A DNA stretch of 64,000 nt from Methanofollis aquaemaris (lineage in GTDB: Archaea > Halobacteriota > Methanomicrobia > Methanomicrobiales > Methanofollaceae): NCBI RefSeq assembly GCF_017357525.1, contig NZ_CP036172.1:1028561-1092560 (forward strand), given 5' to 3'. Both the position numbers and the translations under genes were made by a program. The notes under the pieces are model-generated. The model saw only the letters and a list, made by a program, of their open reading frames with translations, searched no databases and was not told the DNA's origin. Below, in pieces: positions 35,523-45,221 of the stretch (positions are counted from its first letter, which is position 1; every line of letters begins with the position of its first letter).

Positions 35523-38504
35523 ATGAGCAATCATCAAAATACCACTTCTTTACGTATAATAGGGATAATTATTGCAGCTTTTTTGCTTTTTGTCGGCACG
35601 ACGAGCGCTGCCGTCCCCGCGGCATCATTCACCGCCGCACCGACGGAGGGCGTCGCACCTCTCACCGTCGCCTTCACCGACACCTCCGACGGCGACCCGA
35701 CCGGGCAGGCGTGGTTCTTCGGCGACGAGGACTACACGCAGGCCTGGACACCTCTGCCCGACGCCGGGTGGTCGGCGCGGAGTTTCCCTGCGACGGTCGC
35801 ACTGCCCGACGGCACCATTGTCCTCATGGGCGGCTGTGAATGGCCCGCCTACACAAACGACACCTGGAAGTCGACAGACGGCGGCAGGACCTGGACGGAG
35901 GTGAACGCGAGTTCAGGGTGGACGGCACGGTCCGGCCATACCACCGTCGCCCTCCCCGACGGCACTATCGTCCTCATGGGCGGTTTCGACGGCACCGCCG
36001 AACGGAACGACACCTGGATCTCGACCGATAGGGGCGTCACCTGGGAGCAGGTGAACGCGAGTTCGGGGTGGACGGCGCGGCAGGCCCATACCGCCGTCGC
36101 CCTCCCCGACGGCACTATCGTCCTCATGGGCGGTTTTGACGGCACCGGCTTCGTGAACGACGTCTGGCGGTCGGAGGACGGCGGCGTTACGTGGACGAAG
36201 CTGCCCGACGCAGGGTGGTCAAAAAGGATGTACCCTGAGAGCGTCGCCATGCCCGACGGCAGCATCATCCTCATGGGCGGTGCCAGCGGCGGTCCCACCG
36301 GCGGACTCTGCAATGACACCTGGCGATCGGAGGACGGCGGCAGGACCTGGACGGAGTTGCCCCGCGCCGGGTGGACGGGACGGATGTACCCCGAGAGCGT
36401 CGCCATGCCCGACGGCAGCGTCCTCCTGATGGGAGGGTACGACGGCGGGTATACGAACGATGTCTGGCGGTCGACCGATGACGGCGCCACCTGGACACAG
36501 GTGCCCGATGCCGGGTGGATGGGACGGAGCGGCCACACCTCCGTCGCCATGCCCGACGGGAGCGTCGTCGTCATGGGCGGTTCCGACGGCACCGATAAAA
36601 ACGACGTCTGGCAGTTCGGGCCCGCTGGGTCGACCGACCAGAACCCCACGCACACCTACGAGGTCGCAGGCACCTACACGGTGACTTTGCAGGCGTTCAA
36701 CGCCGACGGTCCGGCGCGGGCGACCGGGACGGTCACGGTCGCGGCATGTGTCCCGCCGACGGCGGCGTTCACCGGCACGCCGCTGTCCGGCACCGCACCC
36801 CTCACCGTCTGCTTCACCGACGCCTCGACCGGCGACCCGACCGGGCGGACCTGGTTCTTCGGCGACGAGGACTACACGGAGGCCTGGACACAGCTCCCTG
36901 ATGCCGCGTGGCCGGCACGGATCTGTTTCAGCAGCGTGGCGACGCCCGACGGCACCATCATCATCATGGGCGGGTGGGACGAGACCACCAATCTGAACGA
37001 CGTCTGGCGGTCGGCCGATGGCGGCGCGACCTGGACGAAAGCGGGGGATGCCCGGTGGTCAGCACGGTCCCATCACGCGGCCGTCGCCCTGCCCGACGGG
37101 AGCGTCGTCGTCATGGGCGGTTCCGACGCCGCAAGCCTGAACGACACCTGGATCTCGACGGATAAAGGCAGGACATGGACGCTCCAGAACGCGAGTTCAG
37201 GGTGGACGGCACGGGGAGACCCGGCCGTCGTCGCGCTTGCCGACGGGAGCATCGTCCTGATGGGCGGTTCCGATCCCTGGTGGAAGAACGACACCTGGAT
37301 CTCGACCGACAGGGGCATGACCTGGACGATGCAGAACGCGAGTTCGGGGTGGACGGGACGGACCTTCCACAGCAGCGTCGCCATGCCTGACGGGAGCATC
37401 ATCCTCACGGGAGGTCTCGACGGCACCGCCCGCCTGAACGACACGTGGCGCTCGACCGATGAAGGCGTTACCTGGACGCTGATGAACGGGAGTTCGGGGT
37501 GGGCCGGACGGACCTCCCACAGCATGGTCGCCATGCCCGACGGGAGCGTCCTCCTCATGGGCGGGTGGAACGGCACGCCTCTCCACGACGCCTGGCGGTC
37601 GACGGACAACGGCGCAACCTGGACGAGACTGCCCGATGCCGCGTGGGCGGGACGGTATTATCACGCCAGCGTCGCCCTGCCGGACGGGAGCGTCGTCGTC
37701 ATGGGCGGTCTCGATGACGACGCCCGCCTGAACGATGTCTGGCGTCTCCGGCCCGCAGAATCAGGGCAGAACCCCACGCACACGTACACGACGCCGGGCA
37801 CCTATACGGTCACGTTCCAGGCGTTCAATGCCGGCGGGTACGACCGCGAACAAAAGACTGTCACGGTCAGGGTGCCATCGTCGGGCGGCGGCGACGGTGA
37901 CGACTCGTGGACGGCACCGGCGGCGCAGTCGCTCACCTCACGCGACGTGACCGTGAGCGGGAGATCGGCCGTGAGCCGGGTCAACGTCACCGGCACCGGG
38001 ACCTCCGGGATCATCGTCACGGCCACCGTCCTCTCCGCACCGCCCGCCGGCGTCCCGCCGGTGCCGGGCAGCGTCCTCGAGTACGTCGATCTCGTGCCGG
38101 CCCGGTACACGAACATCACCGGGGCGACGGTCACCTTCACGGTCCCGGTCGCATGGATGGAGGAGCACCGCCTCTCCCCGGCCGACGTCGTGCTGTACCA
38201 CTATGCCAACGCCACCTGGAACGCCCTGCCGACGACGGCCGGGGCGACCGCGGACGGGGGGGTCACCTTCACGGCGACGAGTCCGGGCTTCTCCCTCTAC
38301 GCGATCTCCGGAGTAGCGGAAGTCCCGGCAGAACCGACAACAATCCCGACACCGGCGGCGACGGCCTCGCCCGCGACGCCGGTGACGACCGCGGAGGAGA
38401 CCACGGCCGTGCCGACGACGCAGCAGGCGGCGCCCGCTCTCCCCCTGGCGGCGATCGCGGTCGGCGGCGGGTTCCTCCTCAGGCGCCGGCGGATACAGCG
38501 GTAG
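35523..38504 (+). CDS. Giant surface protein: two Kelch-like propellers nested in PKD domains, PGF-pre-PGF tail
   Basis: 993 aa, exported: signal helix residues 9-30. Two modules follow. Each opens with the first half of a PKD domain (ASFTAAPTEGVAPLTVAFTD... WFFGDEDYT), then six repeats of about 48 residues with the core A-[LM]-PDG-[ST]-[IV]-[IV]-L-MGG and [ST]-TD-GG-x-TWT, then the second PKD half (QNPTHTY...GTYTVT). So six-bladed propellers sit inside PKD loops. Residues about 790-930 match the PGF-pre-PGF domain; a Thr/Ala linker, hydrophobic helix and RRRR end anchor it. The start 35523 is chosen by the signal peptide; the open frame upstream is the PPC pseudogene. Confidence 0.88.
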   Translation: MSNHQNTTSLRIIGIIIAAFLLFVGTTSAAVPAASFTAAPTEGVAPLTVAFTDTSDGDPTGQAWFFGDEDYTQAWTPLPDAGWSARSFPATVALPDGTIVLMGGCEWPAYTNDTWKSTDGGRTWTEVNASSGWTARSGHTTVALPDGTIVLMGGFDGTAERNDTWISTDRGVTWEQVNASSGWTARQAHTAVALPDGTIVLMGGFDGTGFVNDVWRSEDGGVTWTKLPDAGWSKRMYPESVAMPDGSIILMGGASGGPTGGLCNDTWRSEDGGRTWTELPRAGWTGRMYPESVAMPDGSVLLMGGYDGGYTNDVWRSTDDGATWTQVPDAGWMGRSGHTSVAMPDGSVVVMGGSDGTDKNDVWQFGPAGSTDQNPTHTYEVAGTYTVTLQAFNADGPARATGTVTVAACVPPTAAFTGTPLSGTAPLTVCFTDASTGDPTGRTWFFGDEDYTEAWTQLPDAAWPARICFSSVATPDGTIIIMGGWDETTNLNDVWRSADGGATWTKAGDARWSARSHHAAVALPDGSVVVMGGSDAASLNDTWISTDKGRTWTLQNASSGWTARGDPAVVALADGSIVLMGGSDPWWKNDTWISTDRGMTWTMQNASSGWTGRTFHSSVAMPDGSIILTGGLDGTARLNDTWRSTDEGVTWTLMNGSSGWAGRTSHSMVAMPDGSVLLMGGWNGTPLHDAWRSTDNGATWTRLPDAAWAGRYYHASVALPDGSVVVMGGLDDDARLNDVWRLRPAESGQNPTHTYTTPGTYTVTFQAFNAGGYDREQKTVTVRVPSSGGGDGDDSWTAPAAQSLTSRDVTVSGRSAVSRVNVTGTGTSGIIVTATVLSAPPAGVPPVPGSVLEYVDLVPARYTNITGATVTFTVPVAWMEEHRLSPADVVLYHYANATWNALPTTAGATADGGVTFTATSPGFSLYAISGVAEVPAEPTTIPTPAATASPATPVTTAEETTAVPTTQQAAPALPLAAIAVGGGFLLRRRRIQR

Positions 38505-38558
38505 AACCGGGTGCCCTTCCGCGAGTATGATTCATTCCTTTTTTTCCGCACTGCGGCG

Positions 38559-39446
38559 TCACCACACCGCCCCGAGGATCATCCCGCCCGCATACACCAC
38601 CATCGCCAGGTGAAAGAGGGGGAGCACCCGCATCGCGGCCTCCGGCGTCGGCCCTCTGAGGATGACGACGTTCGCGACGAGGAGCATGGCAAACCCGACG
38701 AGCAGTCCGGCCCGCGCCGTCGGGCCAAGCACCCCGGCGAAGAGGAGGGCCGCACCGCCGTGGAGCGCGGTGAACCCGGCGATCCAGTGGGCCGTCCCCC
38801 GCGTTCCGTACAGCACGGTGACCGTCCGCATCCCCCTGGCGTGATCGTTTTCCACGTCGACAAGGTCGTTTGCGCCGAGGTGGGCGAGGGCGTAGGGGTA
38901 GAAGAAGAGGAAGTAGAGGAGGGCGGTGAGGTCGGGCGTCCCGGCGACAAGGTAGCCCGCGACCGGGAAGAGGGCGAAGTCGGTTCGCCCGACGACCTGG
39001 GCGATGGGGAATGTCTGGTCCCGCTTCTTCACCTGGTAGAAGACCTCGACGGCAAAACTGTAGCCCATGATGGCGGCCACCCAGAGGGAGTGGGGGTACG
39101 GTAGCGTGGCGATGAGGAGGAGCGCGAGAAGGCCGAGGATGAGGAAGAGGCCGAGGGCGTGCGTCGCGGGGATCTCTCCGGCCGCAAGGGGCCGCGTCCC
39201 GAAGAGCCGCCAGTACCGGGTCAGTCGCCCTTCGACGTCTTTTGTGTCGCGTTCGCGGTCAACGTAGTCGTTGAGCACCATCCCGGCCTCGAAGCCGAAG
39301 AGGCCGATGAGGGCGGCGGTGACGACGAGGGGCCAGGAGAAGTTTTGGTACGCGGTGAAGGCGAGGAAGAGGCCTGAGCAGAAGAGGAGCGGCCAGGCGA
39401 AGGCGAAGTGGATGCGCAGGAGGTCGGCGTAGGCGCGGAGGGTCAT
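38559..39446 (-). CDS. UbiA-family prenyltransferase
   Basis: 295 aa, about nine helices. The two Asp-rich Mg-diphosphate motifs are NDYVDRERD near residue 59 and DLVDVENDH near residue 195. Attaches an isoprenoid chain to an aromatic or lipid acceptor (for example archaetidyl lipids or quinone-like molecules); acceptor not decidable. Distinct from the lycopene-elongase-like UbiA at 56291. Last host gene before the AT-rich island. Confidence 0.9.
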   Translation of the reverse strand: MTLRAYADLLRIHFAFAWPLLFCSGLFLAFTAYQNFSWPLVVTAALIGLFGFEAGMVLNDYVDRERDTKDVEGRLTRYWRLFGTRPLAAGEIPATHALGLFLILGLLALLLIATLPYPHSLWVAAIMGYSFAVEVFYQVKKRDQTFPIAQVVGRTDFALFPVAGYLVAGTPDLTALLYFLFFYPYALAHLGANDLVDVENDHARGMRTVTVLYGTRGTAHWIAGFTALHGGAALLFAGVLGPTARAGLLVGFAMLLVANVVILRGPTPEAAMRVLPLFHLAMVVYAGGMILGAVW

Positions 39447-39601
39447 GGGGGGTTCCTCCGGTGGGGTTCGCGGGTGATGGGTGTTTTTTGGATGGGTGTT
39501 TTCATAGGACTTCGGGTCAGGGGTTCATCTTTCCTTATGGGTTTTATTGTCTTGTGGTTGATCCTGGGGGTGGGATGGGGTGTGGAGGAGGAGAGTGTCA
39601 C

Positions 39602-39676
39602 AGCGGATGGGGAGCGGGCGTGGTGAACGGCATGATCCCGGGTGATGAGGTCACAGATGAAGGCTTTGGGGATCAT
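39602..39676 (-). pseudogene. Decayed N-terminal fragment of the phosphoribosyltransferase gene
   Basis: Minus-strand MIPKAFICDLITRDHAV matches the first residues of the intact gene at 31151 (MIPESFTCDLVAWDHAV) at 11 of 17 positions and continues weakly for 8 more, then similarity stops. The following 150 nt are a G/T-rich low-complexity stretch with no homology. A truncated paralogue at the left edge of the island. Confidence 0.55.
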
Positions 39677-39855
39677 CGGATAAATGAATTACAGAATTCC
39701 CGGTAAACGGTGCCTCGATCCAGGCAAATTTTTAAGTCCCGGGTTCCTTTGAGATCTGCCTCTAGACAAAATGGCCAATCGTATCGCTTAAAAAATAAAA
39801 TAACCTGCCCCACAACATAGAAAATCCGATCATCCATAGAATAGAAACAATTCCC

Positions 39856-39866
39856 TTTTAAATATC
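39856..39866 (+). promoter_or_regulatory. TATA box of the MORC-Z1 operon
   Basis: TTTTAAATATC matches the archaeal A-box and lies about 45 nt before the TTG start at 39907, where GGTGA (39897-39901) serves as ribosome site. This appears to drive all four overlapping genes. Confidence 0.5.
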
Positions 39867-39906
39867 AAAAACAAAATCCAGACTATTATCTAATAACGGT
39901 GATCTT

Positions 39907-41433
39907 TTGTCTACCGAAGATAACAAAAAAGACCTACAGGAAATACTGGGAGAATATGCAGACCCCAGGCCCTCTGCACTGATAGAGTCACTGAGGGCCT
40001 TTGGATATGATCTAAAAACATCCATTGCGGATCTGATTGACAACAGCATATCAGCACATGCAAAAAATATCTATGTTGATTTTTATTATAACGGCTTCGA
40101 TTCATCCGTTACCATCACAGATGACGGCATCGGAATGACGCTTGAAGGTCTTGTCAATGCCATGAGGCCCGGTTCCTTCAGTCCGCTTGAGGTCAGAAAA
40201 CCTGAAGATCTTGGGAGATTTGGTCTGGGCTTAAAAACGGCCTCATTTTCCCAGTGTCGGCGGACAACAGTTTTTTCAAAAATAGAAGGATCTACTGGCA
40301 ATGCCAGAACATGGGATCTTGACACGGTAATTGCAGGAAACAAATGGCAACTTATTATACCTAATTCATCTGGTGAGATCAGAGAATTTTCAAGAATCAG
40401 AAATTTTAATTCAGGAACTGTGGTATTATGGGAAAAAACAGACCGAATATCGTCCGGAATGGAAACCGAATGCGCAAATGATCTCAACCGTTTCAACGAT
40501 ATGATCGATGAGGTTTCTGAACATCTTTCAATGACATTTCACAGATTCCTGGAGGGACACGGGAAAATAAACATATTCATAAATGGAAATCCAGTAGAGC
40601 CCTGGGATCCATTTCTGTCATCACATCCCTCAACCCAGGAAATTACAGATGAACCCATTCCCCTAAGCAAAGAAATTGTTAATATTACGCCTTATGTCCT
40701 CCCCCACCATTCAAGAATCACCGATGAAGAGCATGAAAGATCTTCAGGACCTAAAGGATGGAACGATCAGCAGGGATTCTACATATACCGCAACAGAAGG
40801 CTTCTCGTATCAGGAAGCTGGCTTAATCTTGGATTTAAAAAGGAAGAACATTACAAACTCGCGAGAATAAAGGTTGACATTCCTAATTCACTTGATAGCC
40901 AGTGGCAGATTGATGTAAAAAAGGCAGTTGCCCGTCCCCCCCCACAGATAAGAGATGATCTCAAAAGGCTGGCAAGACTGACCCGTAAAAGGGCATCGGA
41001 CATATACCGGCACAGAGGAAAAATCATTGCAAGAACACAGTCTGGAAATGATACATTCATGTGGGAAATAATAACGAAAAACAGAAAACCCACATACAAA
41101 ATCAACAGAAAACATCCGCTTGTCAGTGATCTCCTGAATGACGATTCAGTGAATCACACAAAAATCAGACAGTTATTAAAAGGCATTGAGGAGACCGTTC
41201 CTATCAGTGCAATAATACTGAAAAATTCTGAGAATCCAGACAGTATTTCAGCACCTTTTGAGCATTCCAGCGAAGATGAGATTTATGGATACATTGATGT
41301 ATTCTATTTGGCTTTGAAAAAAAGAGGTTTTACGGATTCGGCTATCCTGGAAAAACTCAGATTTCACGAAGAATTCAGGGATTATCAGGATCTGATTGAC
41401 ATCTACTTTGAAAAGAGGCGTAAAAATGAATGA
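39907..41433 (+). CDS. MORC/MutL-like GHKL ATPase of a restriction-linked system
   Basis: 508 aa, TTG start with GGTGA five bases upstream. GHKL fold: N-box ADLIDNSISA at residues 41-50 (Asp42 where MutL has Glu), G1 DDGIGM at 72-77, G2 GRFGLGLK at 103-110. An S5-like transducer follows (VDIPNSLDSQWQIDVKKAVARPP), and residues 350-508 are helical. Iyer, Abhiman and Aravind described such MORC-like ATPases together with Z1, PD-(D/E)XK and AIPR proteins as predicted restriction-type systems. Probably loads or moves on DNA as an ATP-dependent clamp. Overlaps the Z1 gene by 8 nt. AT-rich codons unlike host genes. Confidence 0.9.
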   Translation: MSTEDNKKDLQEILGEYADPRPSALIESLRAFGYDLKTSIADLIDNSISAHAKNIYVDFYYNGFDSSVTITDDGIGMTLEGLVNAMRPGSFSPLEVRKPEDLGRFGLGLKTASFSQCRRTTVFSKIEGSTGNARTWDLDTVIAGNKWQLIIPNSSGEIREFSRIRNFNSGTVVLWEKTDRISSGMETECANDLNRFNDMIDEVSEHLSMTFHRFLEGHGKINIFINGNPVEPWDPFLSSHPSTQEITDEPIPLSKEIVNITPYVLPHHSRITDEEHERSSGPKGWNDQQGFYIYRNRRLLVSGSWLNLGFKKEEHYKLARIKVDIPNSLDSQWQIDVKKAVARPPPQIRDDLKRLARLTRKRASDIYRHRGKIIARTQSGNDTFMWEIITKNRKPTYKINRKHPLVSDLLNDDSVNHTKIRQLLKGIEETVPISAIILKNSENPDSISAPFEHSSEDEIYGYIDVFYLALKKRGFTDSAILEKLRFHEEFRDYQDLIDIYFEKRRKNE

Positions 41434-44218
41434 TGTAAAGAGAGGCACAAAACTGGTTCGAGATCTGATCGAGGATAAAATAAAGGAAGGTTTGCTTAAA
41501 AGAGAAGATATTGCAGAAGCAATTGAGGACTTAATGCCTGTCCTGAAAAAAATGTTTGACTGGGACGAGGGAAAAATAAGGGATACACTCCAACGTGAAG
41601 TAGAAAGCCAGACAAATACCTGGCTTGTGGAAAACGCTGCGGTTCTTGAAAATGATGAAAACCACGCTCCATGGCTTGATGATAAACGTGGTAAACTGAA
41701 CTGGGAGTTCTGGAACAGTTATATTGAGTACCTTCAGGATAAGGGGTGGAGCGGCACCCTGATAGAAAATCTTGACAATACAACAGATAATATCCTCAGG
41801 AGACTTGAAGATCCAGTTCGAGAAGGGAACTGGGATCGCCGTGGAATGGTTGTCGGTGAGATACAATCCGGAAAAACCTCAAATTATATCGGGCTTGCAT
41901 GTAAGGCATTTGATGCAGAATATAAACTGGTAATAATTCTCGCAGGCATACACAACAGTCTTAGAAGTCAGACACAGATACGTGTCAATGAGGGTATTAT
42001 AGGGAGCAATACCATTTCAGGGATAGATGATCCTGACTCACAAAAAAGAACAGGAGTTGGACTACTTCCGGGCTATGATTATAAGAAGAGACCCGGAACC
42101 CTGACTTCTATCGAAGACAATGGCGATTTTTCAAAAAAGGTCATGAAAAGCGCCGGCATAAAACCTGGCCAGATGCCATTGATTCTGGTTGTCAAAAAAA
42201 ATGTGACATCACTTAAAAATATAAAAAACTGGGCCCTTTCCGAGGCGCAACGTGTTGAAACAGGGGAAAAAATTCTCCGGGATGTACCTCTTCTTCTGAT
42301 AGATGATGAGGCTGACAACGCCTCAATAGATACAAATAAGATCCCCGATGCTGAACCAGATGAAGAGTCAGATGAGGAGTATGAACCGACAAGGATAAAT
42401 GGACTAATAAGAGGAATTCTTCACAGTTTTGAAAAATCTTCATATGTTGGATATACCGCAACACCCTTTGCAAATATATTCATATATCCCGTTAAATACC
42501 TCACAAAGTACGGAAGAGATCTGTTCCCGAGGAATTTTATCATCAGTCTTCCCACCCCTTCAAATTATATAGGTCCTGAAAAAGTATTCGGTTTCGATGA
42601 CGACCCGGAGACCGGCATTGAAGGGCAGGACGGGCTCCCACTTGTAATCCCAGTACATGACAGCGCGGATTACATACCTTCAATTCATAAAAGTGATCAT
42701 TATATCAGTGAAATTCCTGAATCCCTCAAAAAAGCGGTAAAATATTTTATTCTTTCCTGTACTGCAAGAACAGTCCGTGGACATCCGAATGAACATAATT
42801 CCATGCTTGTACATGTTACAAGATATATCAATGTGCAAACACGAATAGGAGTATTGGTGGAATCAGAGCTCAGAGCAGTTCAACAGAAACTAAAATACGG
42901 AACCGGCCGGAACTCCGAGAATATTCTTGAAGAATTCCATGAGATATGGGAGACAGATTTTGTCCCGGTTACAAGGACTGTTATAGAAAAAACAGGCGAT
43001 GCTGCAATCTCCGAAGTGTCCTGGGATGAAATAAAAGAGCATATTGTCCCTGTGGCATTAAAAATACGGATAATCATTGCAAACAGTTCTTCAAAAGACG
43101 TTCTTGAGTATAGAAACCATGAGAAAGTCGGGCTATCAGCGATCATAATTGGAGGAGACAGACTATCCCGAGGGCTGACACTTGAAGGTCTTACGATCAG
43201 TTACTATCTCCGTTCAACCCATATGTACGATACTCTTATGCAGATGGGAAGGTGGTTTGGTTATCGTCCCGGATATCTTGACCTCTGCCGGATTTTTACA
43301 ACAAGCGAACTGATAGAATGTTACCGCCATATAGCCCTTGCAGGAAAGGAACTGCGTGAAGAATTTATTCATATGGCAGACACAGGCGCAACCCCTGAGG
43401 ACTACGGCCTGCGGGTACGAACGCACCCGGGAAATATGATAGTTACAAGCGTTAACAAGATGCGTTACGGTGAAAAGATGAGGCTTTCGTATGCCGGAAC
43501 AGTCAGCGAAAGTGTGGTGTATTTTAGAGACAGGAATCAAAATGAGAAAAACATAAAATCAACAGGGGATTTCATTACAGAACTTAACAGTGGCAGGGAT
43601 TTCAGTAATATGAAAAAATATTACCTCTGGAGAAATATTCCCGCTGAAGATGTCATATCATATATGGACTCCATTAAGACACATCCGCATTCATATAAGG
43701 CAAATTCGTCCCTGATATCAAAATATATTAAAAAGGCATCGGCAAAGGGTGAACTAACCTCATGGACCATTGTACTGATGAACAGCGGAAACGGGGATAA
43801 AATAAAAATCGGGGATTACGAGGTAAAATCAGTAATCCGTTCACGTCTCAACACTGAAGACACATCTTCGGATAAGTATACAATACGCCGTCTGATATCA
43901 ACCCGTGACGAATGGCTCGATATGGATGAACCAGTCCGGAAAAACATCATGGCCATGACAGTGGAAGCCTGGAAAAATGGGAAAATAAAATCAAAAGAAG
44001 CACCAGAGATCCCTTCGGGCAGGATTATTCGCGAAAAAAGGGATAAATCAAGCGGACTGCTTCTCATATATCCTGTTGATCTTCGTGAGGGCAATAAAAT
44101 ACTTGTCCACACTACTGGATTTGCGGTAAGTTTTCCATACAGCAAAACCGCTCCAGACATTGAATACATCGTAAACAAGATCTACTGGGATAATGAGGTT
44201 CTTGATGGAGGATATTGA
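41426..44218 (+). CDS. Z1-domain superfamily II helicase-like ATPase
   Basis: 930 aa from ATG 41426. Walker A-like GEIQSGKTSNY at residues 144-154, the DEAD-like LLIDDEADNAS at 290-300, YTATPFANIF near 353, then the conserved Z1 region with IIGGDRLSRGLTLEGL and MQMGRWFGYRPGY near residues 572-620 (helicase motifs V-VI equivalents). Z1 proteins are thought to unwind or translocate DNA for the nuclease subunits. Overlaps its neighbours at both ends. Confidence 0.93.
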   Translation: MNDVKRGTKLVRDLIEDKIKEGLLKREDIAEAIEDLMPVLKKMFDWDEGKIRDTLQREVESQTNTWLVENAAVLENDENHAPWLDDKRGKLNWEFWNSYIEYLQDKGWSGTLIENLDNTTDNILRRLEDPVREGNWDRRGMVVGEIQSGKTSNYIGLACKAFDAEYKLVIILAGIHNSLRSQTQIRVNEGIIGSNTISGIDDPDSQKRTGVGLLPGYDYKKRPGTLTSIEDNGDFSKKVMKSAGIKPGQMPLILVVKKNVTSLKNIKNWALSEAQRVETGEKILRDVPLLLIDDEADNASIDTNKIPDAEPDEESDEEYEPTRINGLIRGILHSFEKSSYVGYTATPFANIFIYPVKYLTKYGRDLFPRNFIISLPTPSNYIGPEKVFGFDDDPETGIEGQDGLPLVIPVHDSADYIPSIHKSDHYISEIPESLKKAVKYFILSCTARTVRGHPNEHNSMLVHVTRYINVQTRIGVLVESELRAVQQKLKYGTGRNSENILEEFHEIWETDFVPVTRTVIEKTGDAAISEVSWDEIKEHIVPVALKIRIIIANSSSKDVLEYRNHEKVGLSAIIIGGDRLSRGLTLEGLTISYYLRSTHMYDTLMQMGRWFGYRPGYLDLCRIFTTSELIECYRHIALAGKELREEFIHMADTGATPEDYGLRVRTHPGNMIVTSVNKMRYGEKMRLSYAGTVSESVVYFRDRNQNEKNIKSTGDFITELNSGRDFSNMKKYYLWRNIPAEDVISYMDSIKTHPHSYKANSSLISKYIKKASAKGELTSWTIVLMNSGNGDKIKIGDYEVKSVIRSRLNTEDTSSDKYTIRRLISTRDEWLDMDEPVRKNIMAMTVEAWKNGKIKSKEAPEIPSGRIIREKRDKSSGLLLIYPVDLREGNKILVHTTGFAVSFPYSKTAPDIEYIVNKIYWDNEVLDGGY

Positions 44219-45221
44219 TTCAGTCTGGAACATTCTCTGTTCCGATGCAAAATCCGGGCACTTACAGGGAACTGCACGCCGTCTTCTCAACCCCGAAGGA
44301 TGTTGTCCCGTGTATGCAGGCGTAAGATCTTCTGACCTTTCAAGGATAATTTTTTTTAATGTAGGTAAGGAAAATCTTCCGTCCAGAAATAGATTTTCTC
44401 AGACCCGCGCAATGGAGGTATATTCAGGGAAAATCCCCGGGGATAATTCATATGCAGTGTGCCTCATTCTCAGAGATAAGAGTTTTTCGGATCTCTTCTC
44501 AGTACTGGCAGTAGATATTGTCAGTGAGATTCAGGATGAACCGGGTGAAAAAGCAGCAGTAAAGAGATTTGTCCGGAGAATTAATACCTGGATATCATTC
44601 TTCGAAAAATTCGGCAATTCGGGGCTTACACCTGAAAAGGTAAGGGGCCTTTATGGTGAATTATGGTTCATAAGACAATACCTTCTTTCCAGCAAGGATC
44701 GTTATAAAAAAATAAGAGGCTGGACAGGTCCAGATGGTACACCGCATGATTTTCAGTTTGGAAAAACCGCTTTTGAAGTAAAGACAACTGCAACAAAAAA
44801 ACCGTGGAAAGTCAAAATCTCCAATGAAATACAACTTGATGATTCAGGAATCGAAAATCTCTTTCTCTATCACCTGGCACTGAGAGAGATCGAAGGGGGC
44901 GCTCCGACACTTCCAGACCTTGTCGATGAAATACTGGATAATTTAAAATATACTCCTGAGATCCGTGGATATTTATTGGATATGCTGTTAAAAGCAGGTT
45001 ATATGGAGGCTCAAAAAGATCATTATATCCATAAAGGATTTATAATATATGAAGAAAATTTTTATAGAATCTGTGATGGATTTCCAAGGCTTACAGGCAA
45101 GGATCTCCCTGAGGGAACCGGAGATATTAATTATAGTGTCTCTCTGGCATCTGCAGGCAGTTTTATAACCGAAAAAGAAAAGATAGACAATATATTGGGG
45201 AAATTAAGTAATGATATTTAA
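44205..45221 (+). CDS. PD-(D/E)XK motif nuclease (DUF4420-like)
   Basis: 338 aa from ATG 44205, which has TGAGGT six bases upstream; ATG 44193 is possible. Putative active site: E152 in GLYGELWFI, D182 in GTPHDFQF, E191-x-K193 in TAFEVKTTA. This family accompanies Z1 and AIPR genes and is the likely DNA-cutting subunit. It overlaps the Z1 gene by 14 nt and AIPR by 11 nt. Confidence 0.88.
   Translation: MEDIDSVWNILCSDAKSGHLQGTARRLLNPEGCCPVYAGVRSSDLSRIIFFNVGKENLPSRNRFSQTRAMEVYSGKIPGDNSYAVCLILRDKSFSDLFSVLAVDIVSEIQDEPGEKAAVKRFVRRINTWISFFEKFGNSGLTPEKVRGLYGELWFIRQYLLSSKDRYKKIRGWTGPDGTPHDFQFGKTAFEVKTTATKKPWKVKISNEIQLDDSGIENLFLYHLALREIEGGAPTLPDLVDEILDNLKYTPEIRGYLLDMLLKAGYMEAQKDHYIHKGFIIYEENFYRICDGFPRLTGKDLPEGTGDINYSVSLASAGSFITEKEKIDNILGKLSNDI

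Noticed and set aside
35523-37800. Regular nucleotide repeats that might suggest a CRISPR array
   Set aside because: They are about 145-nt units inside a continuous reading frame and encode propeller blades. No short identical repeats with unique spacers exist anywhere in the window.
39408-39626. 72-codon hydrophobic plus-strand frame in the G/T-rich stretch
   Set aside because: It begins inside the UbiA gene, has low-complexity G/T-rich codons and no ribosome site; the hydrophobicity follows from the T-rich composition.
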